A model generated the notes under the pieces. The model was not told where the DNA came from and did no database searches. It worked only from the letters and a program-made list of their open reading frames with translations. A DNA stretch of 64,000 nucleotides from Bacteroidota bacterium (lineage in GTDB: Bacteria > Bacteroidota > Ignavibacteria > UBA10030 > SZUA-254). Made by a program: the position numbers and the translations under genes. Each line of letters opens with the position of its first letter. Position 1 is the first letter of the stretch. This document shows, in pieces, positions 42,189-52,176 of the stretch. The stretch covers positions 335,730-399,729 of the forward strand of contig DATDFQ010000056.1 of the NCBI GenBank assembly GCA_036522515.1. The letters run 5' to 3'.

Positions 42189-42595
42189 GGTAGGCGCAGC
42201 CTTCAGGCTGCGTAACCCCCCCCAAAAAAAAGCCCGCAAGCTAAAGCTTGCGGCTACCGATCCCCGACAGATGCCGTCGCAAATTCGGTAGCCACGGCCT
42301 TTAGGCCGTGGGCATTTCATGCTCCCGATTCCCCTCCAAAAGCCCGCAAGCTAAAGCTTGCGGCTACCGATCCCCGACAGATGCCGTCTCAAATTCGGTA
42401 GCCACGGCCTTTAGGCCGTGGGCATTTCATGCTCCCGATTTCCTATCAAAAGCCCGCAAGCTAAAGCTTGCGGCTACCGATTCCGATAGCCAGTTACCAA
42501 AACCCCGTAGATTCGGTAGCCACGGCCTTTAGGCCGTGGGGATTTCATGCTCCCGATTCCCCATCAAAAGCCCGCAAGCTAAAGCTTGCGGCTAC
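42189..42595. repeat. Tandem array of four BIME-like REP pairs
   Basis: Four units at 42190-42257, 42288-42367, 42398-42477 and 42516-42595. The last three are each exactly 80 bp, with 30- and 38-bp linkers. Each has a left GTAG plus a hairpin (CCACGGCC-TTTA-GGCCGTGG in units 2-4; a CAGCC/GGCTG variant in unit 1), and a right hairpin (CCGCAAGCTAAAGCTTGCGG) footed by CTAC, so the two REPs face each other. The 580-bp gap from 42175 to 42756 otherwise holds only the kinase promoter. Confidence 0.8.
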
Positions 42596-42695
42596 CGAAC
42601 CCGATAGTTTTGTGCTCCCACATCTCATGCTCCCAAATGCCTGCCCTTGAGAGGACGCCCCATATGTGCTGAAAGTGACGCCGGACAAGTGGGGC

Positions 42696-42724
42696 TTGAA
42701 GAGGTGCGCGATCTTCCCTAGATT
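42696..42724 (+). promoter_or_regulatory. Promoter of the hybrid kinase
   Basis: TTGAAG (42696-42701), a 17-bp spacer and TAGATT (42719-42724), 32 bp before the TTG start at 42757. A 7-codon out-of-frame ORF (ATG 42741) overlaps the start and could influence initiation. Confidence 0.5.
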
Positions 42725-42756
42725 CAACACCGGGATAACAATGAATTTGAGTCATT

Positions 42757-45681
42757 TTGTCTAAAATAGCCAAAGACGCGCTGCGTCTGCCACATGCCGG
42801 GAAACCTGTTTCCCGAGCGGATCTCTTCCGTGACGAGCGGCTCCTTCGACTGATCCTCGAGAATGTCGACGACCTCGTCACTGTCACCGACTCAAAGGGG
42901 AAGCGCCTCTATAATAGCCCTTCGTACAAGAGAATCCTCGAGGATGCGCCCGGGACTCCCGGGAACGACCTGTTCCAGGAGGTTCATCCGGACGACAGGG
43001 AGCGCGTTCGGGATGCTTTTCAGGAGACGGCGCGGACCGGCGAGTGTACCCGCATGGAGTACCGGTTTCTTACGGCCGACGGGCGGGTCCGCCACATCGA
43101 GTCCCAGGGATATGTCATCCGTGACGAAAAGGGGAAGGTAGTCCAGATCGTTCTGATCTCGCACGACGTCACCGCACGAACGGAGGCAACGCGCGATACG
43201 ACCGACCGGAAGCGTGCGGAGCAGTTGCAATCCGCGGTCTACAGAATCGCGCAGGCGGCGGACAGTTCCCCGACCCTCGATGAACTGTTCAAGGGCGTCC
43301 ACCGGATCATTCACGAGGTAATGCCCGCGAATAATTTTTACATCGCTCTCTACGATGAGCGCTCGGACCTGATCAGTTTTCCGTATTTCGTCGACGAGGT
43401 CGACACACCGTCTCCTCCGAAGCACCCTGAAAAAGGCCTGACAGAGTACGTCCTCCGGACGGGCAGGCCTCTGTTGTGCGATTCCGCCGGTATGGAAGAG
43501 TTGGAAAAACGCGGCGAGGCCATTCTCATCGGCGTGCCCTCGCCCATCTGGCTCGGCGTCCCCCTGACCGTGGAAAAGAAAACCATCGGGGTGATGACCG
43601 TGCAGCACTACTCGGATCCCAACGCCTACGGAGAACAGGACCAGCATATTCTCGAATTCGTTTCTTCGCAGGTGGCAAAAGCGATCGAACGGAAGCTGGG
43701 GGAAGAAGCGCTCCGTGTCAGCGAAGAACGGTACCGCCAGTTTGTCGAACAGAGCTCCGAGGGGATCTGGAGATTTGAGCTGGACCATCCCATCTCCATC
43801 CTGCTTCCCGAACAGGAGCAGATCCGGGCGTTCTATGCGCATGCCTACATCGCGGAGTGCAACGACGCCATGGCGCACATGTACGGCGTCTCCGGAGCGA
43901 AGGAGCTCATGGGCGCGAAGCTCGGCGACGTGCTCAAGCCGGAGAACCGGATGAGCGACCAGCTTCTTCGCGACTTCATCCTCACCGGATACAGGTTGAC
44001 GGATGCGGAGTCTTCAGAAAACGACATCCTCGGAACCCGCAAGCACTACCTGAACAACCTGGTCGGCATGATCGACAACGACCACCTGAAGCGGATCTGG
44101 GGAACCCGCAGGGATGTCACGCAGCATAAGCGCGCCGAAGAAATGCTCCGGGTCTCGGAAGAGAAATACAGGACCCTGTTCGAAGAGTCGAAGGACGGCA
44201 TCTTCCGCAGCACGCCCGAAGGAAGGATCATCGACGTGAACCCGGCAGGCATCGAACTGTTCGGGTACCAGTCCAGGGAGGAGCTGCTGGGGATCGATCT
44301 CTCACGCGACCTCTATGCGAACTCGGAGGACCGTGAGATCTTCAAGAATACTCTTGCGCGGCAGGGGTACGTGACAGACTTCGAGTTTGAGATTAAATTG
44401 AAAAACGGCGGAAAACGGATGGTGCTCGAGAATGCCTCGGCCGTCCGCGATGCGGAAGGGACGGTCATCGCCTACCGCTCCTTCATCAGGGACATCACGG
44501 AACGCAAGAGGCTCGAAGACCAGTTCCGGCAGGCGCAAAAGATGGAAGGAATCGGGACCCTCGCAGGCGGAATCGCCCATGATTTCAACAATATCCTCGG
44601 GATCATCCTCGGCTACACGGCGATGATGCAGAAGGGCACCCCCGACCTCGAGAAACTCCGGCAGGGGTTCGGAACGATCGAAGTCGCCGTGGAGCGGGGC
44701 GCCGCCCTGGTTCGCCAGCTCCTCACGTTTGCGCGCAAGGCAGATCCTTCGTTCGAGTCGGTCAACGTGAACGACACCCTCCAGGAGCTCGCCCGGATGC
44801 TGACGCAGACATTCCCGAAGACGATTTCCATTTCGTTGCAGCTTGACGAGCGGATTCCCTCGGTTCTTGCGGACGCGTCGCAGCTCCACCAGGCGCTCCT
44901 GAACCTGAGTCTGAATTCACGGGACGCCCTGATGGACGGCGTGGGGGCCCCCGGCGGGGGAGCGCTGACGCTTCGCACGAGGGTGGTGCCGGGCTCCGAG
45001 ATTCGGAAGAAGTTCTCCGGAGCGGGCGCCGACGAATATGTCTGCGTCCAGGTGGAAGACAACGGATTGGGGATGGATGAGGCGACCCGGAACCGGATCT
45101 TCGAGCCGTTCTTCACGACGAAAGAACTGGGGAAGGGGACCGGCCTCGGACTCGCGGTGGTGTACGGCGTGGTCAACAGCCATCACGGATTCGTCGATGT
45201 GGCGAGCGCGCCCGGAGTCGGGACCACGCTCGGGCTCTATCTTCCGGTCCAGTCGCGCACGATCGTCTCGGCCTCGCCCGCTTCGACCGAGCGGTCCGAG
45301 CCGAAAGGAGGGGATGAAACGGTTCTCCTGGTCGAGGACGAGGAAATGCTGCGCGAGCTCCTGACGAGCCTGTTCGAAGAGCACGGGTACAGGGTTCTTG
45401 CCGCGAAAGACGGCGCCGAGGGGGTGGAGATCTACCGAACCAACAAGGACACGATTGCGATCGTCCTCTCCGACATGGGCCTGCCGAAGCTGGGAGGCTG
45501 GGAAATGTTTCAGGAGATGATGGCGATGAATCCGCGCGTCAAAGCGATCCTCGCGAGCGGCTATTTTGATCCCAACCTGAAAATGACCATGATGAAGGCG
45601 GGAGCGAAGGACTTTATCCAGAAGCCCTACGTCTCTGAGATGGTTCTCGGGAGAGTCCGCGAAGTTCTGGACGCCTGCTAG
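42757..45681 (+). CDS. Soluble hybrid histidine kinase (PAS-GAF-PAS-PAS-HisKA-HATPase-REC)
   Basis: A 974-aa hybrid sensor kinase without membrane helices. In order: PAS (~25-150), GAF (~165-315; [20 protein letters not shown]), variant PAS (~325-460), PAS (~470-590), HisKA with the [11 protein letters not shown]is box (~610), HATPase ([19 protein letters not shown]), then a REC domain (~855-974) with phospho-acceptor Asp in VLSDMGLP and Lys in FIQKPY. The His box AHDFNN is the NtrB-like kind. No response regulator is adjacent, so output is unknown. The start is TTG 42757, the first possible in-frame codon after the promoter. Confidence 0.9.
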   Translation: MSKIAKDALRLPHAGKPVSRADLFRDERLLRLILENVDDLVTVTDSKGKRLYNSPSYKRILEDAPGTPGNDLFQEVHPDDRERVRDAFQETARTGECTRMEYRFLTADGRVRHIESQGYVIRDEKGKVVQIVLISHDVTARTEATRDTTDRKRAEQLQSAVYRIAQAADSSPTLDELFKGVHRIIHEVMPANNFYIALYDERSDLISFPYFVDEVDTPSPPKHPEKGLTEYVLRTGRPLLCDSAGMEELEKRGEAILIGVPSPIWLGVPLTVEKKTIGVMTVQHYSDPNAYGEQDQHILEFVSSQVAKAIERKLGEEALRVSEERYRQFVEQSSEGIWRFELDHPISILLPEQEQIRAFYAHAYIAECNDAMAHMYGVSGAKELMGAKLGDVLKPENRMSDQLLRDFILTGYRLTDAESSENDILGTRKHYLNNLVGMIDNDHLKRIWGTRRDVTQHKRAEEMLRVSEEKYRTLFEESKDGIFRSTPEGRIIDVNPAGIELFGYQSREELLGIDLSRDLYANSEDREIFKNTLARQGYVTDFEFEIKLKNGGKRMVLENASAVRDAEGTVIAYRSFIRDITERKRLEDQFRQAQKMEGIGTLAGGIAHDFNNILGIILGYTAMMQKGTPDLEKLRQGFGTIEVAVERGAALVRQLLTFARKADPSFESVNVNDTLQELARMLTQTFPKTISISLQLDERIPSVLADASQLHQALLNLSLNSRDALMDGVGAPGGGALTLRTRVVPGSEIRKKFSGAGADEYVCVQVEDNGLGMDEATRNRIFEPFFTTKELGKGTGLGLAVVYGVVNSHHGFVDVASAPGVGTTLGLYLPVQSRTIVSASPASTERSEPKGGDETVLLVEDEEMLRELLTSLFEEHGYRVLAAKDGAEGVEIYRTNKDTIAIVLSDMGLPKLGGWEMFQEMMAMNPRVKAILASGYFDPNLKMTMMKAGAKDFIQKPYVSEMVLGRVREVLDAC

Positions 45682-45684
45682 GCG

Positions 45685-46221
45685 TCATTCGCTTTTCCAA
45701 ATCCTCACGAGTTCGAAGACCGTTATTCCGAGCGCGACAGCCGCGTTGAGCGACTGTTTCATGCCGTACATCGGAATATCGACCGCAAAGTCCGCTTCCC
45801 GGAGGATCTCGCCGGAGACTCCGGTGATTTCGTTTCCCACCACGAGGCAGAGCGGAAAACTCTCCTTTGAAATCGAATAGTAAGGCGTACTCGACCCGGT
45901 TTGCTCAAGAACGCAGATCCTGACACCCCCGGACTTGAGCGCGGCGATCGCCTCGAGCGGATCCCTGACGTACGTCCACGGGACGGTGGCGGTCGCTCCG
46001 AGGGCCGTTTTCTCGATTTCCTTTCTCGGGGGGTGCGGAGTGTAGCCGCTCAGGATGAGCCTGGAAACCCGGGCGCCGTCTGCGCTCCTGAAGATCGACC
46101 CGACATTATAGAGGCTCCTGATGTTATCCAGCAGGATCGTAACGGGGAAGCGTTCTTCCCGGCCGAGCTGCTCCGGGGAGAGTCGTCTGCGCCCGATTTC
46201 CTCATGGGTCAATTTTCTCAT
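45685..46221 (-). CDS. TrmH/SpoU-family RNA 2'-O-methyltransferase
   Basis: A 178-aa SPOUT methyltransferase, counted from ATG 46221. The three conserved motifs are ILLDNIRSLYNVGSIFRSAD (motif 1), CLVVGNEITGVSGEIL (motif 2) and IPMYGMKQSLNAAVALGITV (motif 3), with the trefoil-knot SAM site. It methylates a tRNA or rRNA ribose; the exact site cannot be told. An in-frame TTG at 46251 is a weaker start. It converges on the hybrid kinase (3 bp) and diverges from cmk. Confidence 0.9.
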   Translation of the reverse strand: MRKLTHEEIGRRRLSPEQLGREERFPVTILLDNIRSLYNVGSIFRSADGARVSRLILSGYTPHPPRKEIEKTALGATATVPWTYVRDPLEAIAALKSGGVRICVLEQTGSSTPYYSISKESFPLCLVVGNEITGVSGEILREADFAVDIPMYGMKQSLNAAVALGITVFELVRIWKSE

Positions 46222-46261
46222 AAATCGTTCAAATATAAGCAATTCCCGCAAAAGTTCGGTA

Positions 46262-46290
46262 TTGATTGAATGGGGATAATTTTGTATATT
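46262..46290 (+). promoter_or_regulatory. Promoter of cmk-ispH-rpsA
   Basis: TTGATT (46262-46267), a 17-bp spacer and TATATT (46285-46290), giving a ~30-nt leader before the TTG start of cmk. An overlapping TAATTTTG (46277-46284) fits a Bacteroidia-type -7 box but has no TTTG at the proper distance. Confidence 0.55.
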
Positions 46291-46325
46291 AATTCGCTCA
46301 ACGATTCACCCAAAGCGACCGGAAT

Positions 46326-47006
46326 TTGAAGAAACTAGTCATTGCAATCGACGGCCCGGCCGCATCCGGCAAGAGTACGACTGCGCGGCTGACGGCGGGG
46401 CGATTGGACTATCTCTTCATCGATACCGGGGCGATGTACCGCGCGATTACCCTCAGGGCGCTCGAAGAGAATCTCGATCCGGACAACGAAGAGCAGATCG
46501 GGACGCTCGCCGAGCAGACTCAAATCTGTTTCGAACAATCGAAGGGTGAATTCAGGGTCAAGGTGAACGGCCGTGACGTCACTCCCTCGATCCGGAGCCA
46601 GGCGGTGACCAAGGCGGTGAGCCGGATCAGCGCGATCAAAAAGGTCCGGGACGTGATGGTGGAGCAGCAGCGGCGGCTTGCGAAGGAAGGCGGCGTCGTG
46701 ATTGAGGGCCGTGACATCGGCACCGTGGTGGTACCCGACGCCGATCTGAAGATTTTCCTGGTCGCAAAGGTGGATGAGCGTACCGCGCGGCGGCGGAAGG
46801 AATTGCAGGACCGGGGGATCGATGTTCCTCTGGAGCTGCTCATGAAGGAAATCGAGGAACGCGACCGGAAGGATTCGAGCCGCACGATCAGCCCTCTCCG
46901 GAAGGCCGACGACGCGATCGTCCTTGACACGTCAAAACTGACGGTGGAAGAACAAGTCCAGTATGTTATTGAACAGGCGGACAGGTTGCTGAAGACACGA
47001 ACATGA
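46326..47006 (+). CDS. cmk: Cytidylate kinase
   Basis: A 226-aa (d)CMP kinase. P-loop IDGPAASGKSTTARL near the N-terminus, FIDTGAMYRAITLRAL, VIEGRDIGTVVVPDADLKIF and the lid RTARRRKELQDRG are present. The start is TTG 46326, directly before the conserved KKLVIAIDGPA. It heads a cmk-ispH-rpsA run, a linkage common in bacteria; the ispH ATG overlaps its stop (ATGA). Confidence 0.96.
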   Translation: MKKLVIAIDGPAASGKSTTARLTAGRLDYLFIDTGAMYRAITLRALEENLDPDNEEQIGTLAEQTQICFEQSKGEFRVKVNGRDVTPSIRSQAVTKAVSRISAIKKVRDVMVEQQRRLAKEGGVVIEGRDIGTVVVPDADLKIFLVAKVDERTARRRKELQDRGIDVPLELLMKEIEERDRKDSSRTISPLRKADDAIVLDTSKLTVEEQVQYVIEQADRLLKTRT

Positions 47007-47905
47007 AAGTGAGCATCGACAAGAGCGCGGGGTTTTGCTGGGGTGTGATCCGGACGATCGACATCGCGGAGACGGAGCTCCAGACGGCGCCGCCCGGGGA
47101 ATCGCTCTATGTGCTCGGCGAGATCATCCATAATCCGATGGAGATCGAGCGCCTCGAGCGCAGGGGCTTGAAGACGATCACCCATGCCGACCTTCCCTCC
47201 GTGAAAAACGGGAAAGTCCTGATCCGCGCTCACGGCGAGCCGCCCTCGACATTCGCGGCCGCGAAAGAGCTGGGCGTGACTCTCGTCGACGCGACCTGCC
47301 CGGTGGTCTGGAAGGTGCAGGAACGGATCAAGAAATTTTACGATCAGGGGTACCAGGTGGTGATCTACGGAAAAGCGGATCACGCCGAGGTGATCGGACT
47401 CGTCGGGCAGACGAACGGGGAAGCGGTGGTCATCAAATCCCTGGAGGAGATCAACAAGATCGACCTCAACAGGAAGACCGTGCTCTTCTCCCAGACGACG
47501 ATGGATAAAGCCACGTTCGCGAAATTGAAGGACGAATTCCAGAAGCGGATAAAGGACCTGATCATCGACACGTTCGACCAGGAAGCCACCGAATTCCACG
47601 CGAAGGATACGATTTGCGGCCAGGTCTTCGGGCGGGACAAGAAACTGCGCGAGTTTGCTGCGGGCAACGACGTGATGATCTTCGTCGCGGGCCGGATCAG
47701 CTCGAACGGGAAAGTCCTGTTCCATATCTGTCAGGAGGCGAACCCGCGGACATACTTCGTCGAAATCGAATCCGAGTTGCAGCCCGAATGGTTTGAAGGC
47801 GTGGAGACGGTCGGCATCAGCGGCGCCACCTCGACCCCCCAGTGGCTGATGGAGCGCGTCAAGCAGCACATTGAAGCGATGGCTCCGCAGCACGCGGTCG
47901 CATAA
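47003..47905 (+). CDS. ispH: 4-hydroxy-3-methylbut-2-enyl diphosphate reductase
   Basis: A 300-aa iron-sulfur enzyme, the last step of the MEP pathway, giving IPP and DMAPP. The three cluster Cys are seen in KSAGFCWGVIRT, DATCPVVWKVQ and KDTICGQVFGRD. GEIIHNPMEIERL and RAHGEPPS bind substrate. GFCWG replaces the commoner GFCFG. C-terminal GISGATSTPQWLMERV is typical. It lies in the cmk-ispH-rpsA operon, with 147 bp before rpsA. Confidence 0.96.
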   Translation: MKVSIDKSAGFCWGVIRTIDIAETELQTAPPGESLYVLGEIIHNPMEIERLERRGLKTITHADLPSVKNGKVLIRAHGEPPSTFAAAKELGVTLVDATCPVVWKVQERIKKFYDQGYQVVIYGKADHAEVIGLVGQTNGEAVVIKSLEEINKIDLNRKTVLFSQTTMDKATFAKLKDEFQKRIKDLIIDTFDQEATEFHAKDTICGQVFGRDKKLREFAAGNDVMIFVAGRISSNGKVLFHICQEANPRTYFVEIESELQPEWFEGVETVGISGATSTPQWLMERVKQHIEAMAPQHAVA

Positions 47906-48052
47906 GTTTGTTTTTAAAGTCATCCTAATCAACAATCAGCACCAACAAGCACCACTTTTCGTCCGAACGGCGCGTGTTCGATGACTTGCACAGCCGCCCG
48001 GCATGAAGAGCATACGGCCGACAACCAGTCCGGCCGCTCGTTAGGAGAATGA
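47906..48052 (+). promoter_or_regulatory. rpsA leader region with short hairpin
   Basis: The 147-bp ispH-rpsA gap holds an AT-rich first half and, directly before the Shine-Dalgarno TAGGAG, a 6-bp stem CGGCCG with a 10-nt loop (about 48015-48040). A leader structure would fit the known autoregulation of S1 synthesis in enterobacteria, but this is inference; no clear promoter was found here. Confidence 0.3.
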
Positions 48053-49909
48053 ATGGCGGAAGACCTCAAGGAAAAAACGTTCCAACAATCAACAGCATCA
48101 TACCCCCGCGGCGCCGTGGCGCAGCCCCCCTCACCGTTCCGTTCCGCAGGCAAGAAAGCCAATTTTTCCGAAATCGAAGAGCGCGAGTATTCCCCCGAGG
48201 AATTTAAGCAGCTCGCCCTGCTCTACGACAAGACCTTCAGCAGCATCCATGAAGGCGAGATCGTCAGGGGAAAAATTGTCGCCATCACGGACAACGGTGT
48301 CGCGATCGACATCGGGTTCAAATCGGAAGGCCTCGTAGCGCTCGCCGAATTCCCGAACATCGACGAGTTGAAACCGGGGGATGAAGTGGAAGTATTCCTT
48401 GAGAGCGTTGAGAACAAGGACGGGCAGCTCGTCCTCTCGCGCAAGCGGGCCGATTTTATGCGCACCTGGGAACGGATTACGAAGTCCTACGAGACCGGCG
48501 AAGTGCTCGTGGGGAAGATCACCCGGCGCATCAAGGGGGGCCTGGTCGTCGACCTGATGGGTCTCGACGCGTTCCTCCCGGGATCTCAGATCGACGTCAA
48601 GCCGGTGCGGGACTTCGACCAGTTCCTCGGCAAGACGATGGAATTCCGCGTGGCAAAAATCAACCACCCGAACGAGAACGTCGTCGTAAGCCACAAGGTG
48701 TTGATTGAAGCCGAAATGCAGGAGCAGCGCAGCGCGATCCTGAACAGCCTCGAGAAAGGACAAATCCTCGAGGGGACCGCCAAGGCTATAACGGATTTCG
48801 GAGTGTTCGTGGATCTCGGCGGGGTCGACGGCCTCGTCCACATCACGGATCTCTCGTGGGGCCGCGTCAACCACCCGTCCGAGGTGGTCAAGCTCGACCA
48901 GACGATCACGGTGGTGGTGCTCGACTTCGACGAACCCAAGAAGCGCATCTCCCTCGGCCTGAAACAGCTCCAACCCCATCCCTGGGAGAATATCGAAACG
49001 AAGTATCCCGTCGGGACCAAGGTCACGGGAAAGGTCGTCTCGCTCGCGGACTACGGCGCGTTCATCGAGATCGAGAAGGGCATCGAAGGCCTGATCCACA
49101 TCTCGGAAATGAGCTGGACCCAGCACATCAAACATCCTTCGCAGGTCGTCTCCATGGGACAGATGGTGGATGCCGTCATCCTCAGCCTCGACAAGGATAA
49201 CAAGAAAATTTCCCTCGGGATGAAGCAGCTCGAGCCCGATCCCTGGATGAACCTGATGGAAAAATATCCTGTCGGCTCCAGGCATACCGGGATCGTGCGC
49301 AACCTCACGAACTTCGGCGTCTTTGTCGAGCTTGAGGACGGCGTGGACGGCCTCGTGCACATCTCCGACCTCTCCTGGACGAAAAAGATACGGCATCCGG
49401 GAGAAATCGTGAAGAAAGGGGACCGGCTCGATGTCGTGATCCTCGGCGTCGACGTCTCGCAGCGCCGGATTTCGCTCGGGCACAAGCAGGTGCGCGACAA
49501 CCCCTGGGACTCCTTCTCCGAATCGTACAGGTCCGGGACGGAAACCTCCGGGAAGATCGTCAGAATCATAGAGAAAGGGGTGATCGTCGAGCTCCCGTCG
49601 GGGGTGGACGGATTCGTCCCCGTCTCGCACCTCGCGATGAGCCCCGTGAAGAATATCGCGGACATGTTCCATGTCGGCGACGAGATCGCGCTGAAGGTGA
49701 TCGAGTTCGACAAGGAGAGCAAGCGAATCGTCCTTTCCGCGGTGGAATACCTGAAGGGAAAGGAACAGAAAGTCATCGACGACTACGCCTCGAAGCATAA
49801 ACTTCCTCCGATGACGCTGAAAGATGTCGCGACGATCTCGGGGAAACCGGCCGAGACTCCTCCCGATGCGCCGGCCGACCAGCCGCCCACATCGGACCTG
49901 ATGGTGTAA
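48053..49909 (+). CDS. rpsA: 30S ribosomal protein S1
   Basis: A 618-aa S1 with six S1/OB repeats. These include [100 protein letters not shown] and [20 protein letters not shown]. Repeats 3-5 carry the [14 protein letters not shown] ends. It brings mRNA to the 30S subunit and aids initiation on messages without Shine-Dalgarno. An ~80-residue N-terminal extension and an acidic/Pro-rich tail flank the repeats. A good terminator-like hairpin follows at 49967-49996. Confidence 0.97.
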   Translation: MAEDLKEKTFQQSTASYPRGAVAQPPSPFRSAGKKANFSEIEEREYSPEEFKQLALLYDKTFSSIHEGEIVRGKIVAITDNGVAIDIGFKSEGLVALAEFPNIDELKPGDEVEVFLESVENKDGQLVLSRKRADFMRTWERITKSYETGEVLVGKITRRIKGGLVVDLMGLDAFLPGSQIDVKPVRDFDQFLGKTMEFRVAKINHPNENVVVSHKVLIEAEMQEQRSAILNSLEKGQILEGTAKAITDFGVFVDLGGVDGLVHITDLSWGRVNHPSEVVKLDQTITVVVLDFDEPKKRISLGLKQLQPHPWENIETKYPVGTKVTGKVVSLADYGAFIEIEKGIEGLIHISEMSWTQHIKHPSQVVSMGQMVDAVILSLDKDNKKISLGMKQLEPDPWMNLMEKYPVGSRHTGIVRNLTNFGVFVELEDGVDGLVHISDLSWTKKIRHPGEIVKKGDRLDVVILGVDVSQRRISLGHKQVRDNPWDSFSESYRSGTETSGKIVRIIEKGVIVELPSGVDGFVPVSHLAMSPVKNIADMFHVGDEIALKVIEFDKESKRIVLSAVEYLKGKEQKVIDDYASKHKLPPMTLKDVATISGKPAETPPDAPADQPPTSDLMV

Positions 49910-49966
49910 GGCGGGTTCCGGCAGACGCAAGGCTGAATTCTGAAGTTCGGAGATCACTCCCGGCGG

Positions 49967-49996
49967 CAAAGAGTTGCCTTTTCAGGCAACTCTTTG
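49967..49996 (+). terminator. 13-bp perfect hairpin between rpsA and mtaB
   Basis: The stem CAAAGAGTTGCCT / AGGCAACTCTTTG (49967-49979 and 49984-49996) with a TTTC loop is perfect over 13 bp and is followed by TACTTTT. It should end the rpsA transcript. It finishes 11 nt before the mtaB ATG and covers the place of its Shine-Dalgarno, so it could also limit mtaB translation on readthrough messages. Confidence 0.7.
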
Positions 49997-50007
49997 TACT
50001 TTTCGCA

Positions 50008-51333
50008 ATGAAGAAAGTCGCCCTCCATACCCTCGGCTGTAAACTGAATTACGCGGAAACGGCGACCATCGGACGCCAGTTTACGGACCGGGGCTTCGAG
50101 GTCGTCGATTCCGACCAACCCGCCGACGTCTATCTTCTCAACACCTGCAGCGTGACGGAACGCGCGGACCGCGAGTGCCGGCAGATCATCCGCCGCGCCC
50201 TCCGCACGTCGCCAGAAGCGTTCATCATCGTCTCAGGCTGTTACGCCCAGCTCCGCCCGGAAGAGATCGCAGCCATTGACGGGGTCGATCTTGTCCTCGG
50301 CACGAACGAAAAGTTCAGCGTCTTCGATCACGCGGACCGGTTTGTAAAACAGCCGACACCCCACGTCTACGTTTCCTGCATCGACGACGCCGTCGATTGC
50401 GCGCCCGCGTTTTCGGCCGACACCGGATCGCGGACACGAGCCTTCCTCAAGATTCAGGACGGATGCGATTTCAATTGCTCCTTTTGCACGATCCCGATGG
50501 CCCGGGGCGCGAGCCGGAGCCGTCCCGAAGAGGACGTCGTTCTGGACGCCGCCCGGATTGCTTCGCAGGGGTGCAGCGAGATTGTCCTGACCGGTGTGAA
50601 CGTCGGCGATTACGGCCTGAAGCAGGGTGCCGGACTTCTCCGGTTGCTGAGAAAGCTCGAAGAAGTCGACGGGATTGAACGGATTCGAATCAGTTCGATT
50701 GAACCAAATTTGCTGACCCGCGAGCTGGTGGACGCCGTCCTCGGCTCGGGAAAATGCTGCAACCATTTTCATATCCCGCTCCAGAGCGGGAGCGACATGG
50801 TCCTGAAACGGATGCGGCGGAGGTACACCAGGGAACAGTACCTCGCCGTTGTGGAGTATATCAGGGGGCGCGATCAGGACGCGGGGATCGGAGCCGACGT
50901 GATCGTCGGCTTTCCGGGTGAAACCGAGGAGTCGTTCCGCGAGACCTCGTCCTTCCTCGCCGACGCGCCTGTTTCGTACCTTCACGTGTTCACCTTTTCA
51001 GAGAGGCCCGGCACGCCGGCCTCGGAGTTCGAGGGGACGGTCGAACCGCGCGTGAGAGCCGAGCGAAGCGAAGCCCTCCGTCTGCTCGGGCAAAGGAAGC
51101 GGCACGCCTTTCATTCCTCCTTCATCGGGAGGCGCATGCCCGTGCTGTTCGAGGGGCGTCACCGGAGGCGGAGCGCCTCGGGCCTGACCACCAATTACAT
51201 CCGGGTGGAGGCTCCTTCTCCCGGCCCGCTCGCAAACGAGGTCCGCGACGTGAGAATTCTCCGCGCAGCCCACGATCAATGCGCCGCCGAACTGTTTTCC
51301 AACGATACCCAAATCGGAATCCAACTCCCATGA
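50008..51333 (+). CDS. mtaB: tRNA (t6A37) C2-methylthiotransferase MtaB
   Basis: A 441-aa radical-SAM methylthiotransferase that turns t6A37 into ms2t6A37. The N-terminal UPF0004 domain has LHTLGCKLNYAET with its cluster Cys, plus NTCSVTERAD and VSGCYAQ. The radical-SAM CxxxCxxC is C153/C157/C160 (CDFNCSFC) followed by TIPMARGASRSRP. A short TRAM-like end closes it. LNYAET identifies MtaB rather than MiaB or RimO. Its substrate base is made by TsaD (20.9 kb). The stop overlaps the next ATG. Confidence 0.95.
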   Translation: MKKVALHTLGCKLNYAETATIGRQFTDRGFEVVDSDQPADVYLLNTCSVTERADRECRQIIRRALRTSPEAFIIVSGCYAQLRPEEIAAIDGVDLVLGTNEKFSVFDHADRFVKQPTPHVYVSCIDDAVDCAPAFSADTGSRTRAFLKIQDGCDFNCSFCTIPMARGASRSRPEEDVVLDAARIASQGCSEIVLTGVNVGDYGLKQGAGLLRLLRKLEEVDGIERIRISSIEPNLLTRELVDAVLGSGKCCNHFHIPLQSGSDMVLKRMRRRYTREQYLAVVEYIRGRDQDAGIGADVIVGFPGETEESFRETSSFLADAPVSYLHVFTFSERPGTPASEFEGTVEPRVRAERSEALRLLGQRKRHAFHSSFIGRRMPVLFEGRHRRRSASGLTTNYIRVEAPSPGPLANEVRDVRILRAAHDQCAAELFSNDTQIGIQLP

Positions 51334-52091
51334 AGTCAATTCTCGCCCTTCTTCTCCTCAGCTGCAGCGCCGCTCCGGCCCAACTGACTCCCGCCCCGGA
51401 TCCCTCGGCCGGAGCATCGCATTCTCTTCCCATCAACCGGATGGGGGGTCTTTCGGTTCTTTCCGCGCCGCGGACCGAGCTGTTCCCGCAATCGGGTCCG
51501 GGCGAAACCAAGAGCACGGGCCTGGCGGTCGTCTATTCGCTCCTGTTGCCGGGGATGGGAGAACTCTACGCCGGGGAGTACGGCTCGGGCAAGTACTTCA
51601 CGATCATCGAGGGCGCCCTGGTCGTCGGGTTGGTCTCATTCGACCGGTATGCCAACTGGCTGAAGGATGATTCGCGCCAGTTCGCCGCGGCCCATGCCCA
51701 TACGAGCGTCGAGGGGAAGGACGATCAGTTTTTTTCGGACATCGGGGATTACCAGACCGTGTACGATTTCAACGAGGCGGCGCTGCGCGACCGTCAGCCC
51801 CAGAAGGTCTACGACGCCCGGTCCGGCTTTTACTGGAGCTGGGATAGCCCGGTGATCCGTGAGCAATACCGGGCGATCCGCGTCAACAGCGACGATCGAT
51901 TCAATGACACGCGATTCATCGTCGCCGCCATGGCGGTCAATCATCTCGTCAGCGCGATCAACGCCGCCAGACTGGCAATCCGTCACAACAGGAGTCTGGA
52001 AGAGGGGCAGCTTATCGATATCCACGCCGACGTGATCGGAGGCCTCGCGCATCCCGGCGGTATCAGGATCACCCTTTCCGGGAGTTTTTGA
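51330..52091 (+). CDS. Exported DUF5683-like protein
   Basis: A 253-aa protein with signal peptide (ILALLLLSCSAAPAQ). The central SLLLPGMGELYAGEYGSGKY, with the following hydrophobic stretch (IIEGALVVGLVSF), resembles DUF5683, a Bacteroidota envelope family whose core LPGxGxxYxG is recognisable. The C-terminal part has AMAVNHLVSAINAARLA. No enzyme motif is seen. ATG 51330 overlaps the mtaB stop (ATGA), implying coupled translation; the longer frame from 51279 lies within mtaB. Function unknown. Confidence 0.78.
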   Translation: MKSILALLLLSCSAAPAQLTPAPDPSAGASHSLPINRMGGLSVLSAPRTELFPQSGPGETKSTGLAVVYSLLLPGMGELYAGEYGSGKYFTIIEGALVVGLVSFDRYANWLKDDSRQFAAAHAHTSVEGKDDQFFSDIGDYQTVYDFNEAALRDRQPQKVYDARSGFYWSWDSPVIREQYRAIRVNSDDRFNDTRFIVAAMAVNHLVSAINAARLAIRHNRSLEEGQLIDIHADVIGGLAHPGGIRITLSGSF

Positions 52092-52176
52092 AGAAGCCGG
52101 TTGAGGAGAGGCGCTCTGCGCCGCCCTCAGGGTCAATCGAGCCGCCGCCCGGCGCCGGGCCTCGTGGAGGTCCTCC

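Noticed and set aside
42180..42605. Possible CRISPR array
   Set aside because: Repeats are internally palindromic 80-bp units with facing hairpins and GTAG feet; linkers of 30-38 bp are alike in parts, and no cas genes are near.
46277..46284. TAATTTTG as a Bacteroidia-type -7 box for cmk
   Set aside because: No TTTG lies about 19-20 bp upstream, while TTGATT-17-TATATT fits the local pattern better.
48131..49969. 612-codon antisense frame over rpsA
   Set aside because: Produced by codon bias of rpsA on the other strand; no recognisable motifs.
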